In this document: in pieces, positions 9,601-17,595 of the stretch
Position numbering within the stretch: position 1 is the first letter of the stretch
Layout: each line of letters opens with the position of its first letter
Source of the DNA: Pseudomonas cannabina
GTDB lineage: Bacteria > Pseudomonadota > Gammaproteobacteria > Pseudomonadales > Pseudomonadaceae
Assembly: GCF_900100365.1 (NCBI RefSeq)
Contig: NZ_FNKU01000001.1
Coordinates: 3,348,001-3,412,000 of the forward strand
DNA: 64,000 nt
Reading direction: 5' to 3'
Position numbers and translations under genes: made by a program
Notes under the pieces: generated by a model
What the model saw: the letters and a program-made list of their open reading frames with translations, nothing else
Database searches by the model: none
What the model was told of the DNA's origin: nothing

Positions 9601-11034
9601 CTCCCACAAGGCTCCTTATACAACTGTGGGAGCGAGCTTGCTCGCGAAGGCAATAGTTCAGACACAGAAAACACATCGGATGCATCGGCCTCTTCGCGAG
9701 CAAGCTCGCTCCCACAAGGTGTCGGCTCGTTCCTACATAAGTTGCCCAGCCCGATCATTCTCGACATCGGTCAGGACGACAAACGCCTCGTTGCGCGGCT
9801 GTCGGGCGACACCCATCTACTGCTGGAAATCGGTGCGCCCGAGCTGGATCTGGTGCTGCGCCTGCGCGGCCATGCCTTGATGCTGGCGCTGGAAGCCAAA
9901 TCGCTGGCGGGCGTGATCGACCTGACGCCGGGCATTCGCTCGCTGCAAGTTCACTATCGCCCCGAGCAACTGCCGCTTAGGCGACTACTCGACATTATTG
10001 CTGGCGAATGGGACGCCGTGTGCGCGGCGAAAGACCTGCACGTCGCCTCACGCATCGTCCACCTGCCCCTTTCCTGGGATGACCCGGCCTGCCAGCTGGC
10101 CATCGAGAAATACATGACCACCGTGCGCAAGGACGCGCCGTGGTGCCCGAGCAACCTGGAATTCATCCGCCGCATCAATGACCTGCCCAACCTCGACGAA
10201 GTACAACGCACGGTGTTCGACGCCAGCTATCTGGTCATGGGCCTGGGCGACGTCTACCTCGGTGCGCCGGTCGCCACCCCGCTGGACCCGCGCCATCGCT
10301 TGGTGACCACCAAGTACAACCCGGCACGCACCTGGACAGCGGAGAACTCGGTCGGCATCGGTGGCGCTTACATGTGCGTGTACGGCATGGAAGGCCCCGG
10401 CGGTTATCAATTCGTCGGCCGCACGTTGCAGATGTGGAACCGCTATCGCGAAGTGGCCGCATTCGAAGGCAAACCCTGGCTGCTGCGTTTCTTCGATCAG
10501 ATTCGCTTCTACCCGGTCAGCGCCGACGAACTGCTGCGCATCCGCCGTGACTTTCCGCTCGGCCGCTTTGCACTGAAAATCGAACACAGCACCCTGAACC
10601 TGGCCGATTACCAGGCCTTCCTGACCCGCGAAGCCGACGGCATCGCAGCATTTCGAGCCCAGCAACAATCGGCCTTCAACGCTGAACGCGAACGCTGGAT
10701 CGCCAACGGCCAGGCAGACTTCCAGAATGACGAAGGCGCTGCGCCAAGCAGCGAAGAGTTGCCCTTACAGCCAGGCCAGCAAGGCATCGACAGCCATATC
10801 GCAGGCAACCTCTGGCAAGTGCAGGTGCAACCCGGTGAGCGGGTCGAAGCGGGTGATGTGCTGGTGATTCTGGAGTCGATGAAGATGGAAATCCCGCTCC
10901 TCGCACCGGTCGGCGGCGTGGTGCAGGAAGTCAGGGTGCAACCCGGCTCGGCGGTCCGCGCAGGGCAGCGGGTCGTGGTGCTGGCAGCAGACGGAACCGA
11001 TCAACTTTTCAATGTCGAGGGAATCCTGTCATGA
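6670..11034 (+). CDS. Biotin-dependent guanidine ('urea') carboxylase with REP-encoded insert
   Basis: This 1454-residue enzyme would carboxylate guanidine with ATP and bicarbonate. Domains: biotin carboxylase (about 1-450, KSTAGGGGIGMR glycine loop, EVNTRLQVEHGVTE), KipA-like AHS2 half of the carboxyltransferase (about 455-750), KipI-like AHS1 half (about 1024-1330), and biotin carrier domain with biotinyl-Lys1405 in ESMKMEIP. Relatives are about 1200 residues long. The extra length, about residues 764-1020, is encoded by seven in-frame REP doublets lying between AHS2 and AHS1. Inserted residues cycle every 36 (CGSELARE ... TSPLPQ). Frame and key residues are intact, so activity is possible if the insert is a tolerated linker. 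The stop overlaps the hydrolase start (ATGA, 11031-11034). Specificity for guanidine rests on the riboswitch and deiminase context. Confidence 0.93.
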   Translation: MFDKLLIANRGAIACRILRTLRTLQVKGVAVYSEADAASLHLMQADEAHSLGEGGAAGTYLAVDKILAIANASGAKAIHPGYGFLSENAGFAQACEDAGIAFVGPTPEQLRVFGLKHTARALARQHGVPLLEGTELLDSLEAAIAAARSIGYPVMLKSTAGGGGIGMRVCRSAEELADSFEAVKRLGQNNFSDAGVFIEKYIERARHLEVQVFGDGQGEVLALGVRDCSVQRRNQKVLEETPAPNLPDGMADELCAAAIKLARAVNYRSAGTVEFVFDSEDQRFYFLEVNTRLQVEHGVTEQVWGVDLVSWMVQLAAGDLPPLDQLQAGLKPVGHAIQARLYAEDPGRDFQPCPGLLTAVSFPPADGLGLRIDTWVEAGCEIPPYFDPMIAKLISWAPNRDQASAGLAAALHETRLYGVETNRDYLRQIIDDAPFASGQPWTRCLEGLVYHADTFEVLSGGTHTSVQDYPGRLGYWAVGVPPSGPMDSRALRQGNRLLGNAEGCAALEITMSGPLLRFNTDAVIAVTGAQIPITLDGEACAMNTALLVRAGSTLSLGTIAGAGVRSYLCVRGGLDVPDYLGSKSTFTLGQFGGHGGRALRAGDVLHIAPLVDRNAGQRIADEELDELKEVRQIRVIYGPHAAPEYFTEAYIETFFATDWEVHFNSSRTGVRLIGPKPEWVRADGGEAGLHPSNIHDNPYAIGAVDFTGDMPVILGPDGPSLGGFVCPVTIIEADLWQLGQVKAGDRVRFYPVSVESCHAAMNPQGSTYNCGSELAREADIPDTKNASDVPAHSRTSPLPQGPIHPCGSELAREADIPDTKNASDVPAHSRTSPLPQSPIHPCGSELAREADIPYTKNASDVPAHSRTSPLPQSPIHPCGSELAREADIPYTKNAPDVPAHSRTSPLPQSPIHPCGSELAREADIPYTKNAPDVPAHSRTSPLPQGPIHPCGSELAREADIPYTKNAPDVPAHSRTSPLPQGSLYNCGSELAREGNSSDTENTSDASASSRASSLPQGVGSFLHKLPSPIILDIGQDDKRLVARLSGDTHLLLEIGAPELDLVLRLRGHALMLALEAKSLAGVIDLTPGIRSLQVHYRPEQLPLRRLLDIIAGEWDAVCAAKDLHVASRIVHLPLSWDDPACQLAIEKYMTTVRKDAPWCPSNLEFIRRINDLPNLDEVQRTVFDASYLVMGLGDVYLGAPVATPLDPRHRLVTTKYNPARTWTAENSVGIGGAYMCVYGMEGPGGYQFVGRTLQMWNRYREVAAFEGKPWLLRFFDQIRFYPVSADELLRIRRDFPLGRFALKIEHSTLNLADYQAFLTREADGIAAFRAQQQSAFNAERERWIANGQADFQNDEGAAPSSEELPLQPGQQGIDSHIAGNLWQVQVQPGERVEAGDVLVILESMKMEIPLLAPVGGVVQEVRVQPGSAVRAGQRVVVLAADGTDQLFNVEGILS
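8977..9720. repeat. Tandem array of seven 108-bp REP doublets
   Basis: Units begin at 8977, 9085, 9193, 9301, 9409, 9517 and 9625, an exact 108-base period. Each unit starts with TGTGGGAGCGAGCTTGCTCGCGAA and ends with the inverted partner TTCGCGGACAAGTCCGCTCCCACA, joined by about 37 bases and followed by a spacer of about 15-20 bases (CCCCATACACC type). The first six differ at only a few sites (CAGACA/CATACA, GCATCGG/GCACCGG, AAGG/AAAG). The seventh is diverged and ends with the canonical AGCAAGCTCGCTCCCACA. The forward and reverse halves are the REP palindromes common between Pseudomonas genes; here they are inside a coding sequence. 108 is a multiple of three, so the frame holds. Confidence 0.97.
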
Positions 11035-12845
11035 ACGACACCGCTCTGCCGAACAACCTGCGCCTGGACACCGTGCGCGCGGCCTACCAGTCTGGCCATC
11101 TGTCGCCGCGCCAGTTGATCCTGGCCCTGCGGGAAAAAGCCGCTGCGCTCAATCCCGACTATCACCTGTTCATTCACCTGCTCAGCGCGGTTGAACTGGA
11201 ACCTTATCTCGTCGCGCTGGAAGGTCGTGAACTCAAGGATCTGCCACTCTACGGCGTGCCTTTCGCGATCAAGGACAACATCGATCTGGCCGCTATTCCA
11301 ACCACCGCCGCCTGCCCGGACTACGCCTACACACCCGAACGCTCGGCGACGGTTGTCGAGCAGTTGATCGCGCTGGGCGCCGTGCCGATGGGCAAGACCA
11401 ACCTGGACCAGTTCGCCACTGGCCTGAACGGCAGTCGCTCGCCCTACGGCGCTTGCCCCAACAGCGTTCTGGCTGACTACCCATCGGGCGGTTCAAGCTC
11501 CGGCTCGTCCTTGGCCGTCGCGCTTGGGGTCAGCAGTTTCTCGCTGGGCACCGACACCGCAGGCTCGGGGCGAGTACCGGCGGCGCTGAACAATCTGGTC
11601 GGCATGAAGGCCAGCAAAGGGCTTATTTCCACAGCGGGCGTCGTACCGGCCTGTCGTACCCAGGACTGCGTGTCGACCTTCACCGCCACGGCGAGAGAAG
11701 CCAGCCAGTTACTGGGGCTGATCGCCAGGTTTGACCCGCGCGACGAGTACAGGCGCCGCAACCCACAGTGGAACGACGCCTCGGCATTCGGCGCGCCCCG
11801 CCCGTTTCGCTTCGGCGTACCACGTGCCGAGGATCTGGAGTTCTTTGGCTGCGCTCAAGGACCGTCGTTGTTCGGCGATGCCATCAACCGCCTCACTGCA
11901 TTGGGTGGCGAAGCGGTCAGCGTGGACCTTTCACCCTTTCTGGAAGCGGCGCGGTTGCTGTACGAAGGCCCTTGGGTGGCCGAGCGTTACAGCGTTGCCG
12001 GGCAGTTGATGGAAGACAATCCCGAGGCCGTACTGCCGGTGATTCGAGCCGTATTGGGCAAGGCGCCCTCGGTCAGCGGCGTCGACACCTTTCGCGCGCA
12101 ATACCGCCTGCAAGCGTTGAAAGTGATCTGTGACCGGGCGCTCGAAGGGCTGGATTGCGTGGTGACGCCCAGCATCGGACGCCCGGTGACCTCGGCAGAA
12201 CTGACCGCCGAGCCGGTGCTGCGCAACTCGGAACTGGGTTACTACACCAACTTCGTCAACCTGCTTGATTACGCTGCCATCGCCGTGCCCGGCGCGTTCA
12301 TGGACAACGGCCTGCCGTGGGGCGTCACGCTGTTCGGCAGAGCGTTCACGGATCAATACCTGCTCAGTCTGGCAGACGCCTTTCAACGGCAAACCGCCCT
12401 GCCGCTGATTGGCGGCGACCGCCCTTCGCTGCCCGCCCCGACCACCGCCGCGCGCAATGACCTGGCGCGGCTGGTGGTGTGCGGCGCGCACCTCGACGGC
12501 CTGGCATTGAACGGGCAGCTCAAACAACGTGGCGGCCGACTGCTGGAGGCCACGCAAAGCTCCGCCGATTATCGCCTGTACGCACTGGCCGGTGGCCCGC
12601 CGTTCCGGCCCGGCATGGTGCGTGTGGCCAAGGACGGCGTGGCAATTGCCGTAGAAATCTGGGAGCTGCCAAGCGCCGAGCTTGGCTCGTTTCTGGCCGG
12701 CATCCCTGCGCCGCTCGGGCTGGGCAAAGTGCAACTGGCCGACGGGCGCTGGGAAACCGGTTTCATCTGCGAAGCCTATGGTCTGGAGGGTGCGCAGGAC
12801 ATCAGTCATCTCGGTGGCTGGCGGGCACACCTGCAACAACAGTAA
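11031..12845 (+). CDS. atzF: Allophanate hydrolase
   Basis: A 604-residue amidase-signature enzyme that hydrolyses allophanate to ammonia and carbon dioxide, the last step of the pathway. Catalytic Lys lies in FAIKDNIDL (about residue 81). The Ser-rich signature GGSSSGSSLAVALG follows (about residues 153-166), with the Ser nucleophile in TDTAGSGRVP. The C-terminal domain (about 470-604, ending in a glycine-rich GFICEAYGL stretch) is the usual allophanate hydrolase extension. Translationally coupled to the carboxylase by ATGA overlap. Last gene of the guanidine operon. Confidence 0.95.
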   Translation: MNDTALPNNLRLDTVRAAYQSGHLSPRQLILALREKAAALNPDYHLFIHLLSAVELEPYLVALEGRELKDLPLYGVPFAIKDNIDLAAIPTTAACPDYAYTPERSATVVEQLIALGAVPMGKTNLDQFATGLNGSRSPYGACPNSVLADYPSGGSSSGSSLAVALGVSSFSLGTDTAGSGRVPAALNNLVGMKASKGLISTAGVVPACRTQDCVSTFTATAREASQLLGLIARFDPRDEYRRRNPQWNDASAFGAPRPFRFGVPRAEDLEFFGCAQGPSLFGDAINRLTALGGEAVSVDLSPFLEAARLLYEGPWVAERYSVAGQLMEDNPEAVLPVIRAVLGKAPSVSGVDTFRAQYRLQALKVICDRALEGLDCVVTPSIGRPVTSAELTAEPVLRNSELGYYTNFVNLLDYAAIAVPGAFMDNGLPWGVTLFGRAFTDQYLLSLADAFQRQTALPLIGGDRPSLPAPTTAARNDLARLVVCGAHLDGLALNGQLKQRGGRLLEATQSSADYRLYALAGGPPFRPGMVRVAKDGVAIAVEIWELPSAELGSFLAGIPAPLGLGKVQLADGRWETGFICEAYGLEGAQDISHLGGWRAHLQQQ

Positions 12846-12850
12846 ACAGA

Positions 12851-12880
12851 CAAGGCAGCGTGCTCAGGCGTGCTGCCTTG
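12851..12880 (+). terminator. Hairpin after atzF
   Basis: Nine-base perfect arms, CAAGGCAGC at 12851-12859 and GCTGCCTTG at 12872-12880, lie five bases after the atzF stop. No U-tract follows, so it could be a weak or Rho-assisted terminator or a 3'-end stabilising hairpin for the guanidine operon. Confidence 0.5.
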
Positions 12881-12967
12881 CGCGATGCAGGGTCGCGATA
12901 CATAGTTATGGCCTTCAAACGCACGCTCTCCGGCATAGTGGGCCTCTTTTCATTTTGACGGCCCCTC

Positions 12968-15900
12968 ATGAATCCCTTCTGGAGTCCGCTTCGTCAGGAC
13001 ACGCTGTTTGATCCGTCCGCTTACCTGCTGGAACAACCCAGTGTTCTGCGCCCTGAGCACAGCAGCCTCAGGCATGACACACTTAACGCATCAACGCTGG
13101 CAGCGCAGTCGACCGCCCTTTTTCCGTCCGCAGAACCCAAACGCCCGACCTCACCCGAAGCGCATGAGCCGCAAGACGTCGCGCAGCCTGTCGAACGCCA
13201 ACTCAAGACCCTGCGCAACAGCCCTGGCTTCCGGCTGATTGCCGACTCGGCGCTGTTTCTCAAGGCCTGTCAGCTGGACATGGATTTTCCGCCGACCCGC
13301 CAGGATTACGTTCGCCATCAACTGATCACACTGCTGCTGCAAAAAAGTGGCAAGGTGCTTGACCCGGACGCCTTGCAGATCACCTTCAGCAGCGAGGATC
13401 GACCCGCTGTGGACGATCAGGGCAACGAACGCTACAGCGTCAGCCTGTCGCTGACCGACGTGGCATTGGCCTGCTTCGAACCCGCGTACTTCGTGGCCCT
13501 GTGTCGCAGCGCCATTAGCGATACGTCACTGTCCGAAGACGCTCCCTCGCTGACAACAGCGCAGGTCTTCAAGTGGATTGGCGAGATGCCTCTGGAGGGT
13601 GATTACAGCGCCGCGCTGGAAGCATTCCAGACCCGGCACAAGGCCACTTGGCGCAGCTTGTCGCGGCTGGCTTTTCTCGACCAACTGGCCGCGCGGCACA
13701 CCCACCGGCATATCAGCCGGGACGGCTATTGGCTGGCGCTGGACGCCTTGGGGTTGAGCAATTTCCCGGTCGATACAGAGACGCTGGACAAAGGCGGACG
13801 CGGTGAACAGTCCGAGGTTCGAGCACTCTCGCTGAACGGCGAACAGGTGCCGGGGATCTTTCAGGTCAGGTCAAAAACCACGTCGCACTGCTTCATTCAT
13901 CTACTCGGGACAAAGGGCAAGGTCATCGAATACATCAGCGATGATCCGCGCTACATGACCGGTCGTTTATTGGCGGCCATGAATGCGTCAGGGTTCTACG
14001 GCCACGCACTGCTCGCGCTTGAGCACCATGCAGGCATTGTTGCCGACGCCCCACTGATCGAAGGCGATGTGTTCGACACACTGACGCAGGCTTCATTCGC
14101 CGGTTTTCTGCCTGGCAATAATTCCCGCGACAGCACCGATCTGCTCCGGTCCGTGGCGCGCAGCCTGACGTTGGCGGGCGCGATCGACCTGTGGCAGACA
14201 CGACCGGCCATTCTGGAGCAGCTACCGGTGGCTTCGACAATGGCTGCGCAGGTCATGGCGAGCTATCTACAGGAACGTCATGGGCTGACACTCAACCCCG
14301 AGCATGTCTTCATCGCTTATCAGCCCGGCTATTCGACCAGACCGCTGGGCGATCCTCGCGTGCCGCCTACCTACGTTCACGCCCCCGACGAAAAACCGAT
14401 CAGCCTGAGCGAAGCGCTGGTCAGCCATTATCGAGTCGATCATCCGGCAGGCTATATCGATCACGGCGGCAGCACGGTGGTCTTCTTCGACCCTACCGGG
14501 CTTGGCGACCGTGAGCGGGGCCGGCTGCTGGAGATCAGCCCGCAGGCACTCGAGGACTACATCCACACGTTCGATTTCCTGACCTGGATGACCCGGCGCC
14601 TCCATGACTTCTGGGGCCAGCAGAAAACGAGCATCGAACAGGCGTTCAGATCAGCCTTTATCAACCAGGCACTGCTCAGTCTCAAGCGGGGCAGTCTCAC
14701 GCGCAGAGGCTTCGATCTGGTAGTGGAAAGTATCGCGCCCGCTGCACAGCAGCCATGGCGGGCGCTGGGTTTTTTCGTTCAGGGCTCGATGATCGACGGT
14801 ATGGAACATCAGTACACCGGCCTGCTGTTGCTCGAACAAACGGGCACACTGAAAGTGCTCTATCAAGCGGGCCACGCCGAGGCGTTCATCGAATGTGCCG
14901 ATGACAAGGCGCTGGAACAGCACCTGATCCGGAAAACGGCCGATCCGCAGTGGCGTGAAACGGTCATGCGCTACGTACCCAGCCGTCACCACCCGCGGCT
15001 CGACTACCTGTTCAAACTGTGGGGCGGCACACAGGCGCCCACTCCACCCGTTTCGATCCTGCGCCCATGGACCGACGCGCTGTACAACCCGGACACACGA
15101 CAGGCCATGCACCATTCACTGTGTGAAAAACAACTGGAAGACACACCGTTCGCTTTTTTGCAGCAACACCTCAAACAGAACGCGCTGGATGATGCGAAGG
15201 ATCAGATCGTTACCTCGGCGCAGGTTTCGCTGGCGGACTGGACAGACCGGTTGCAGCACTTGCAGCGTCTGCTGGTGCCCATGTCCCTGCTACTCACACC
15301 CGCGTTTGTCGCCGTGCTGGCGACCGAGCTCGGCATCACGGCGCTGACCATTGCCGCAACACAGCTGCCGGGCAGGCGTTACGCGGAGAAAAACCAGGCG
15401 CTGCTGACCACGTTATCAGTGGGCTTGTTACAACTGGCTCCGCACACCCCACGGCTGCTGCGCTCACTGCACAGAATCGCCAAACCTGCCGCGCGCAACA
15501 CCCCGATCACAGCAACCACGACCGGCAGAGCGCCGGGCACCCAGCCGCTGCGCAGGCATTTTGTGCCGCCGCGCCAGACCCGGCTGGAAAAATTCTTTCA
15601 CACCGACGCGCTGCTCAAGCGCTGGACCATCACCGCTGCCACATCGCCAAACCGGATGCCGGTACATGCCTGGAAACTGGGCCGGAGGTTTTTGTTATGG
15701 ACGTCTGACAGAGGTCAGGCGCGCACCCTGGTGGTCAGCACTCACGGGTACTACACGCCGTGGACGCGTACCGTAACAATCCCCAACGGCACGGAGATTC
15801 GCACTTACGCGCCGCATGGCTATGAACTGATGGACCCCAGGCTGCACCGCGTCGTCAACAAGAACGCCCGGCCTTTCGCACGCTCGAACACAGCGCTCAA

Positions 15901-16303
15901 TAGCGTGATGCAACCCACAACGCTGGACTCGCTGCTCATCACCGACAAACTCATCGCAGGCACTTCGCTGCCCGGCAGATTGAAAAATTACAGCCTGTCC
16001 AAGTTTCAGACTGCATCGGACGAAACCTATGACGAAATCGCACGCGTGGTCGGTAACTCCCAGGCGTCATCCTTGCGCGGCTGGTTGCCGCCGACGCCGA
16101 TGGATGTGCTGACCGTGCGCAATCGCTTCGGCATGCCCCCGCCGTCGCTGGCCGACCTGTTCGACAGCCTGTCCATTCAAGGCATTCATTACGACAGAAT
16201 CCTGCTGGTGCATTGCCGATGTGCCGCGGTGTCGGCCCTGCTGGGCCGCGCGCCCGTCTATCATGCGCCGACAGCGGGTTCGGTGATTGCTAATATGGCC
16301 TGA
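12968..16303 (+). CDS. Large dermonecrotic-toxin-like protein (DUF6543 type) with C-terminal Stv-like domain
   Basis: A 1111-residue protein without a signal peptide. The N-terminal two thirds resemble the large 'dermonecrotic toxin N-terminal' (DUF6543-like) proteins common in Pseudomonas: repeated aromatic-rich alpha/beta segments such as DYIHTFDFLTWMTRRLHDFWG (residues about 529-549). A hydrophobic stretch at about 770-800 (LLVPMSLLLTPAFVAVLATEL) could insert in membranes. The C-terminal 200 residues begin near 912 with TLVVSTHGYYTPW and end with LLVHCRCAAVSALLG, resembling the putative adhesin Stv domain. No obvious immunity or secretion gene adjoins. The start has a poor Shine-Dalgarno. 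Family assignment is from memory and moderate; target unknown. Confidence 0.7.
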   Translation: MNPFWSPLRQDTLFDPSAYLLEQPSVLRPEHSSLRHDTLNASTLAAQSTALFPSAEPKRPTSPEAHEPQDVAQPVERQLKTLRNSPGFRLIADSALFLKACQLDMDFPPTRQDYVRHQLITLLLQKSGKVLDPDALQITFSSEDRPAVDDQGNERYSVSLSLTDVALACFEPAYFVALCRSAISDTSLSEDAPSLTTAQVFKWIGEMPLEGDYSAALEAFQTRHKATWRSLSRLAFLDQLAARHTHRHISRDGYWLALDALGLSNFPVDTETLDKGGRGEQSEVRALSLNGEQVPGIFQVRSKTTSHCFIHLLGTKGKVIEYISDDPRYMTGRLLAAMNASGFYGHALLALEHHAGIVADAPLIEGDVFDTLTQASFAGFLPGNNSRDSTDLLRSVARSLTLAGAIDLWQTRPAILEQLPVASTMAAQVMASYLQERHGLTLNPEHVFIAYQPGYSTRPLGDPRVPPTYVHAPDEKPISLSEALVSHYRVDHPAGYIDHGGSTVVFFDPTGLGDRERGRLLEISPQALEDYIHTFDFLTWMTRRLHDFWGQQKTSIEQAFRSAFINQALLSLKRGSLTRRGFDLVVESIAPAAQQPWRALGFFVQGSMIDGMEHQYTGLLLLEQTGTLKVLYQAGHAEAFIECADDKALEQHLIRKTADPQWRETVMRYVPSRHHPRLDYLFKLWGGTQAPTPPVSILRPWTDALYNPDTRQAMHHSLCEKQLEDTPFAFLQQHLKQNALDDAKDQIVTSAQVSLADWTDRLQHLQRLLVPMSLLLTPAFVAVLATELGITALTIAATQLPGRRYAEKNQALLTTLSVGLLQLAPHTPRLLRSLHRIAKPAARNTPITATTTGRAPGTQPLRRHFVPPRQTRLEKFFHTDALLKRWTITAATSPNRMPVHAWKLGRRFLLWTSDRGQARTLVVSTHGYYTPWTRTVTIPNGTEIRTYAPHGYELMDPRLHRVVNKNARPFARSNTALNSVMQPTTLDSLLITDKLIAGTSLPGRLKNYSLSKFQTASDETYDEIARVVGNSQASSLRGWLPPTPMDVLTVRNRFGMPPPSLADLFDSLSIQGIHYDRILLVHCRCAAVSALLGRAPVYHAPTAGSVIANMA

Positions 16304-16326
16304 ACCGACCGCACCGATCATCCAGC

Positions 16327-16578
16327 ATGGCGCCCACATCCGACATGACCACCGCCCTTCCCGACACCGCGCTATGCCCCGTGTGCGGCTTCAGCAACCG
16401 ATGCAGCCTGGCCGATCCACGCACGGCGGATCAGCCTTGCTGGTGCTTTTCCGAGCGCATCGATCCGGCGCTGCTTGCTGCACTGCCTGACGAAATCCGC
16501 AACCAGTCCTGCCTCTGCCCGCGTTGCGCCGGGGTCGAGGACGCCGCGCCCGGGCAACCCGTCCGTCAGGGCACGTAG
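16327..16578 (+). CDS. Cysteine-rich CWC family protein
   Basis: A small protein of 83 residues (77 if started at ATG 16345). It has four Cys clusters: CPVCG near residue 17, NRCS, the family-defining CWCF, and CLCPRC near the end. The spacing suggests binding of one or two zinc ions or an iron-sulfur centre. Such CWC proteins are often encoded next to pseudouridine synthase genes in Pseudomonas, and here rsuA starts 38 bases downstream. Biochemical role unknown; an rRNA or translation link is inference from context. Confidence 0.8.
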   Translation: MAPTSDMTTALPDTALCPVCGFSNRCSLADPRTADQPCWCFSERIDPALLAALPDEIRNQSCLCPRCAGVEDAAPGQPVRQGT

Positions 16579-16616
16579 TAAGATGCCCGCCCGCTCTCTC
16601 TTGCCTCACTTCAGCC

Positions 16617-17309
16617 ATGCGTCTTGATCGTTTCCTGAGCAACCTGCCGCGCTTCAACCGCAAAAACGTGCGTCTGGCACTGGTCGGCGGACACGTGAAA
16701 GTGGACGGGCTGACGACCACCGATCCGCATCACGAAGTGCGGGAATTCAGTTGCGTGGTCTTCGACGAAGAAATCCTTCAGGCGGGCAAGCCCGCGCGCT
16801 ACTTCATGCTGCACAAGCCGCAAGGCTGCGTCAGCGCGACGGTCGATGCGCAACACCCGACGGTCATCGACCTGCTGGACGAGCCTGACCGGCGCGAGCT
16901 GCATATCGCCGGACGGCTGGATTTCAACACCACCGGGCTGATGCTGATCACCAATGACGGCCAATGGTCGCGCCGTCTCACCCAGCCGCAGACCCGGCTG
17001 GCAAAAGTGTATTACGTCGAGACCGAGCAGATCATCGACGAGCGCTACGCGGCCAGATTTGCCGAAGGTCTGTATTTTTCTTTCGAGAACATCACCACCC
17101 AACCGGCGCAACTGACCTTGCTGGGGCCGCGCTGCGCACGCTTGAGCATCACCGAAGGCCGCTACCATCAGGTGAAGCGCATGTTCGGCCACTTCGACAA
17201 CAAAGTCGTGACACTGCATCGAGAAAGCGTGGGTGAACTATTGCTCGACCCGACGCTTGAGCCGGGCAATTACCGCGCGCTGCATGCACCGGAAATCAGC
17301 CTGTTCTGA
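16617..17309 (+). CDS. rsuA: 16S rRNA pseudouridine(516) synthase RsuA
   Basis: A 230-residue pseudouridine synthase of the RsuA family. An N-terminal S4-like RNA-binding region (MRLDRFLSNLPRFNRKNVRL) is followed by ARYFMLHKPQG. The catalytic motif GRLDFNTTGLMLITNDG is near residues 99-115, with the nucleophilic Asp in GRLD, and ISEGRYHQVKRM-type ITEGRYHQVKRMFGH follows. Length and segments align well with E. coli RsuA (231 residues), which modifies U516 of 16S rRNA. Start at ATG 16617; the 31-residue upstream extension overlaps the CWC gene and is Arg-rich noise. Probably cotranscribed with the CWC gene. Confidence 0.88.
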   Translation: MRLDRFLSNLPRFNRKNVRLALVGGHVKVDGLTTTDPHHEVREFSCVVFDEEILQAGKPARYFMLHKPQGCVSATVDAQHPTVIDLLDEPDRRELHIAGRLDFNTTGLMLITNDGQWSRRLTQPQTRLAKVYYVETEQIIDERYAARFAEGLYFSFENITTQPAQLTLLGPRCARLSITEGRYHQVKRMFGHFDNKVVTLHRESVGELLLDPTLEPGNYRALHAPEISLF

Positions 17310-17595
17310 AGGTAATGACCGTCTGGCGGATAGGCTGGCAGTCACTTGCGAGATGGCTGATCGCCTGCTTGACTCGACATGTCAGTGCACACGCGGCTGA
17401 CACGACACATCCCTATTCCAAGAAATCTTTTGTCATGCGCGCTACCTGGCCCACGACAAACTGCCCGCCAATAACAAGACCTGTCGACCCGCTCGTCAGG
17501 ATCAACCTGGGCCTTTAATAGGCTATCGCTTGCCTGTCACGAAACTCGTGCAACGTCGTTGCAACGCACACCTGTTTACCCCAGGAGTTATACCT

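Noticed and set aside
8977..9720. Periodic array that might be taken for CRISPR
   Set aside because: Units are contiguous 108-bp REP doublets with nearly identical inter-palindrome DNA; there are no unique spacers, no cas genes, and the array is inside a gene.
8464..9880. Long repeat-rich frames on both strands overlapping the carboxylase
   Set aside because: They result from the stop-free REP units. None has a ribosome site or resemblance to a protein, and the carboxylase frame is supported on both sides.
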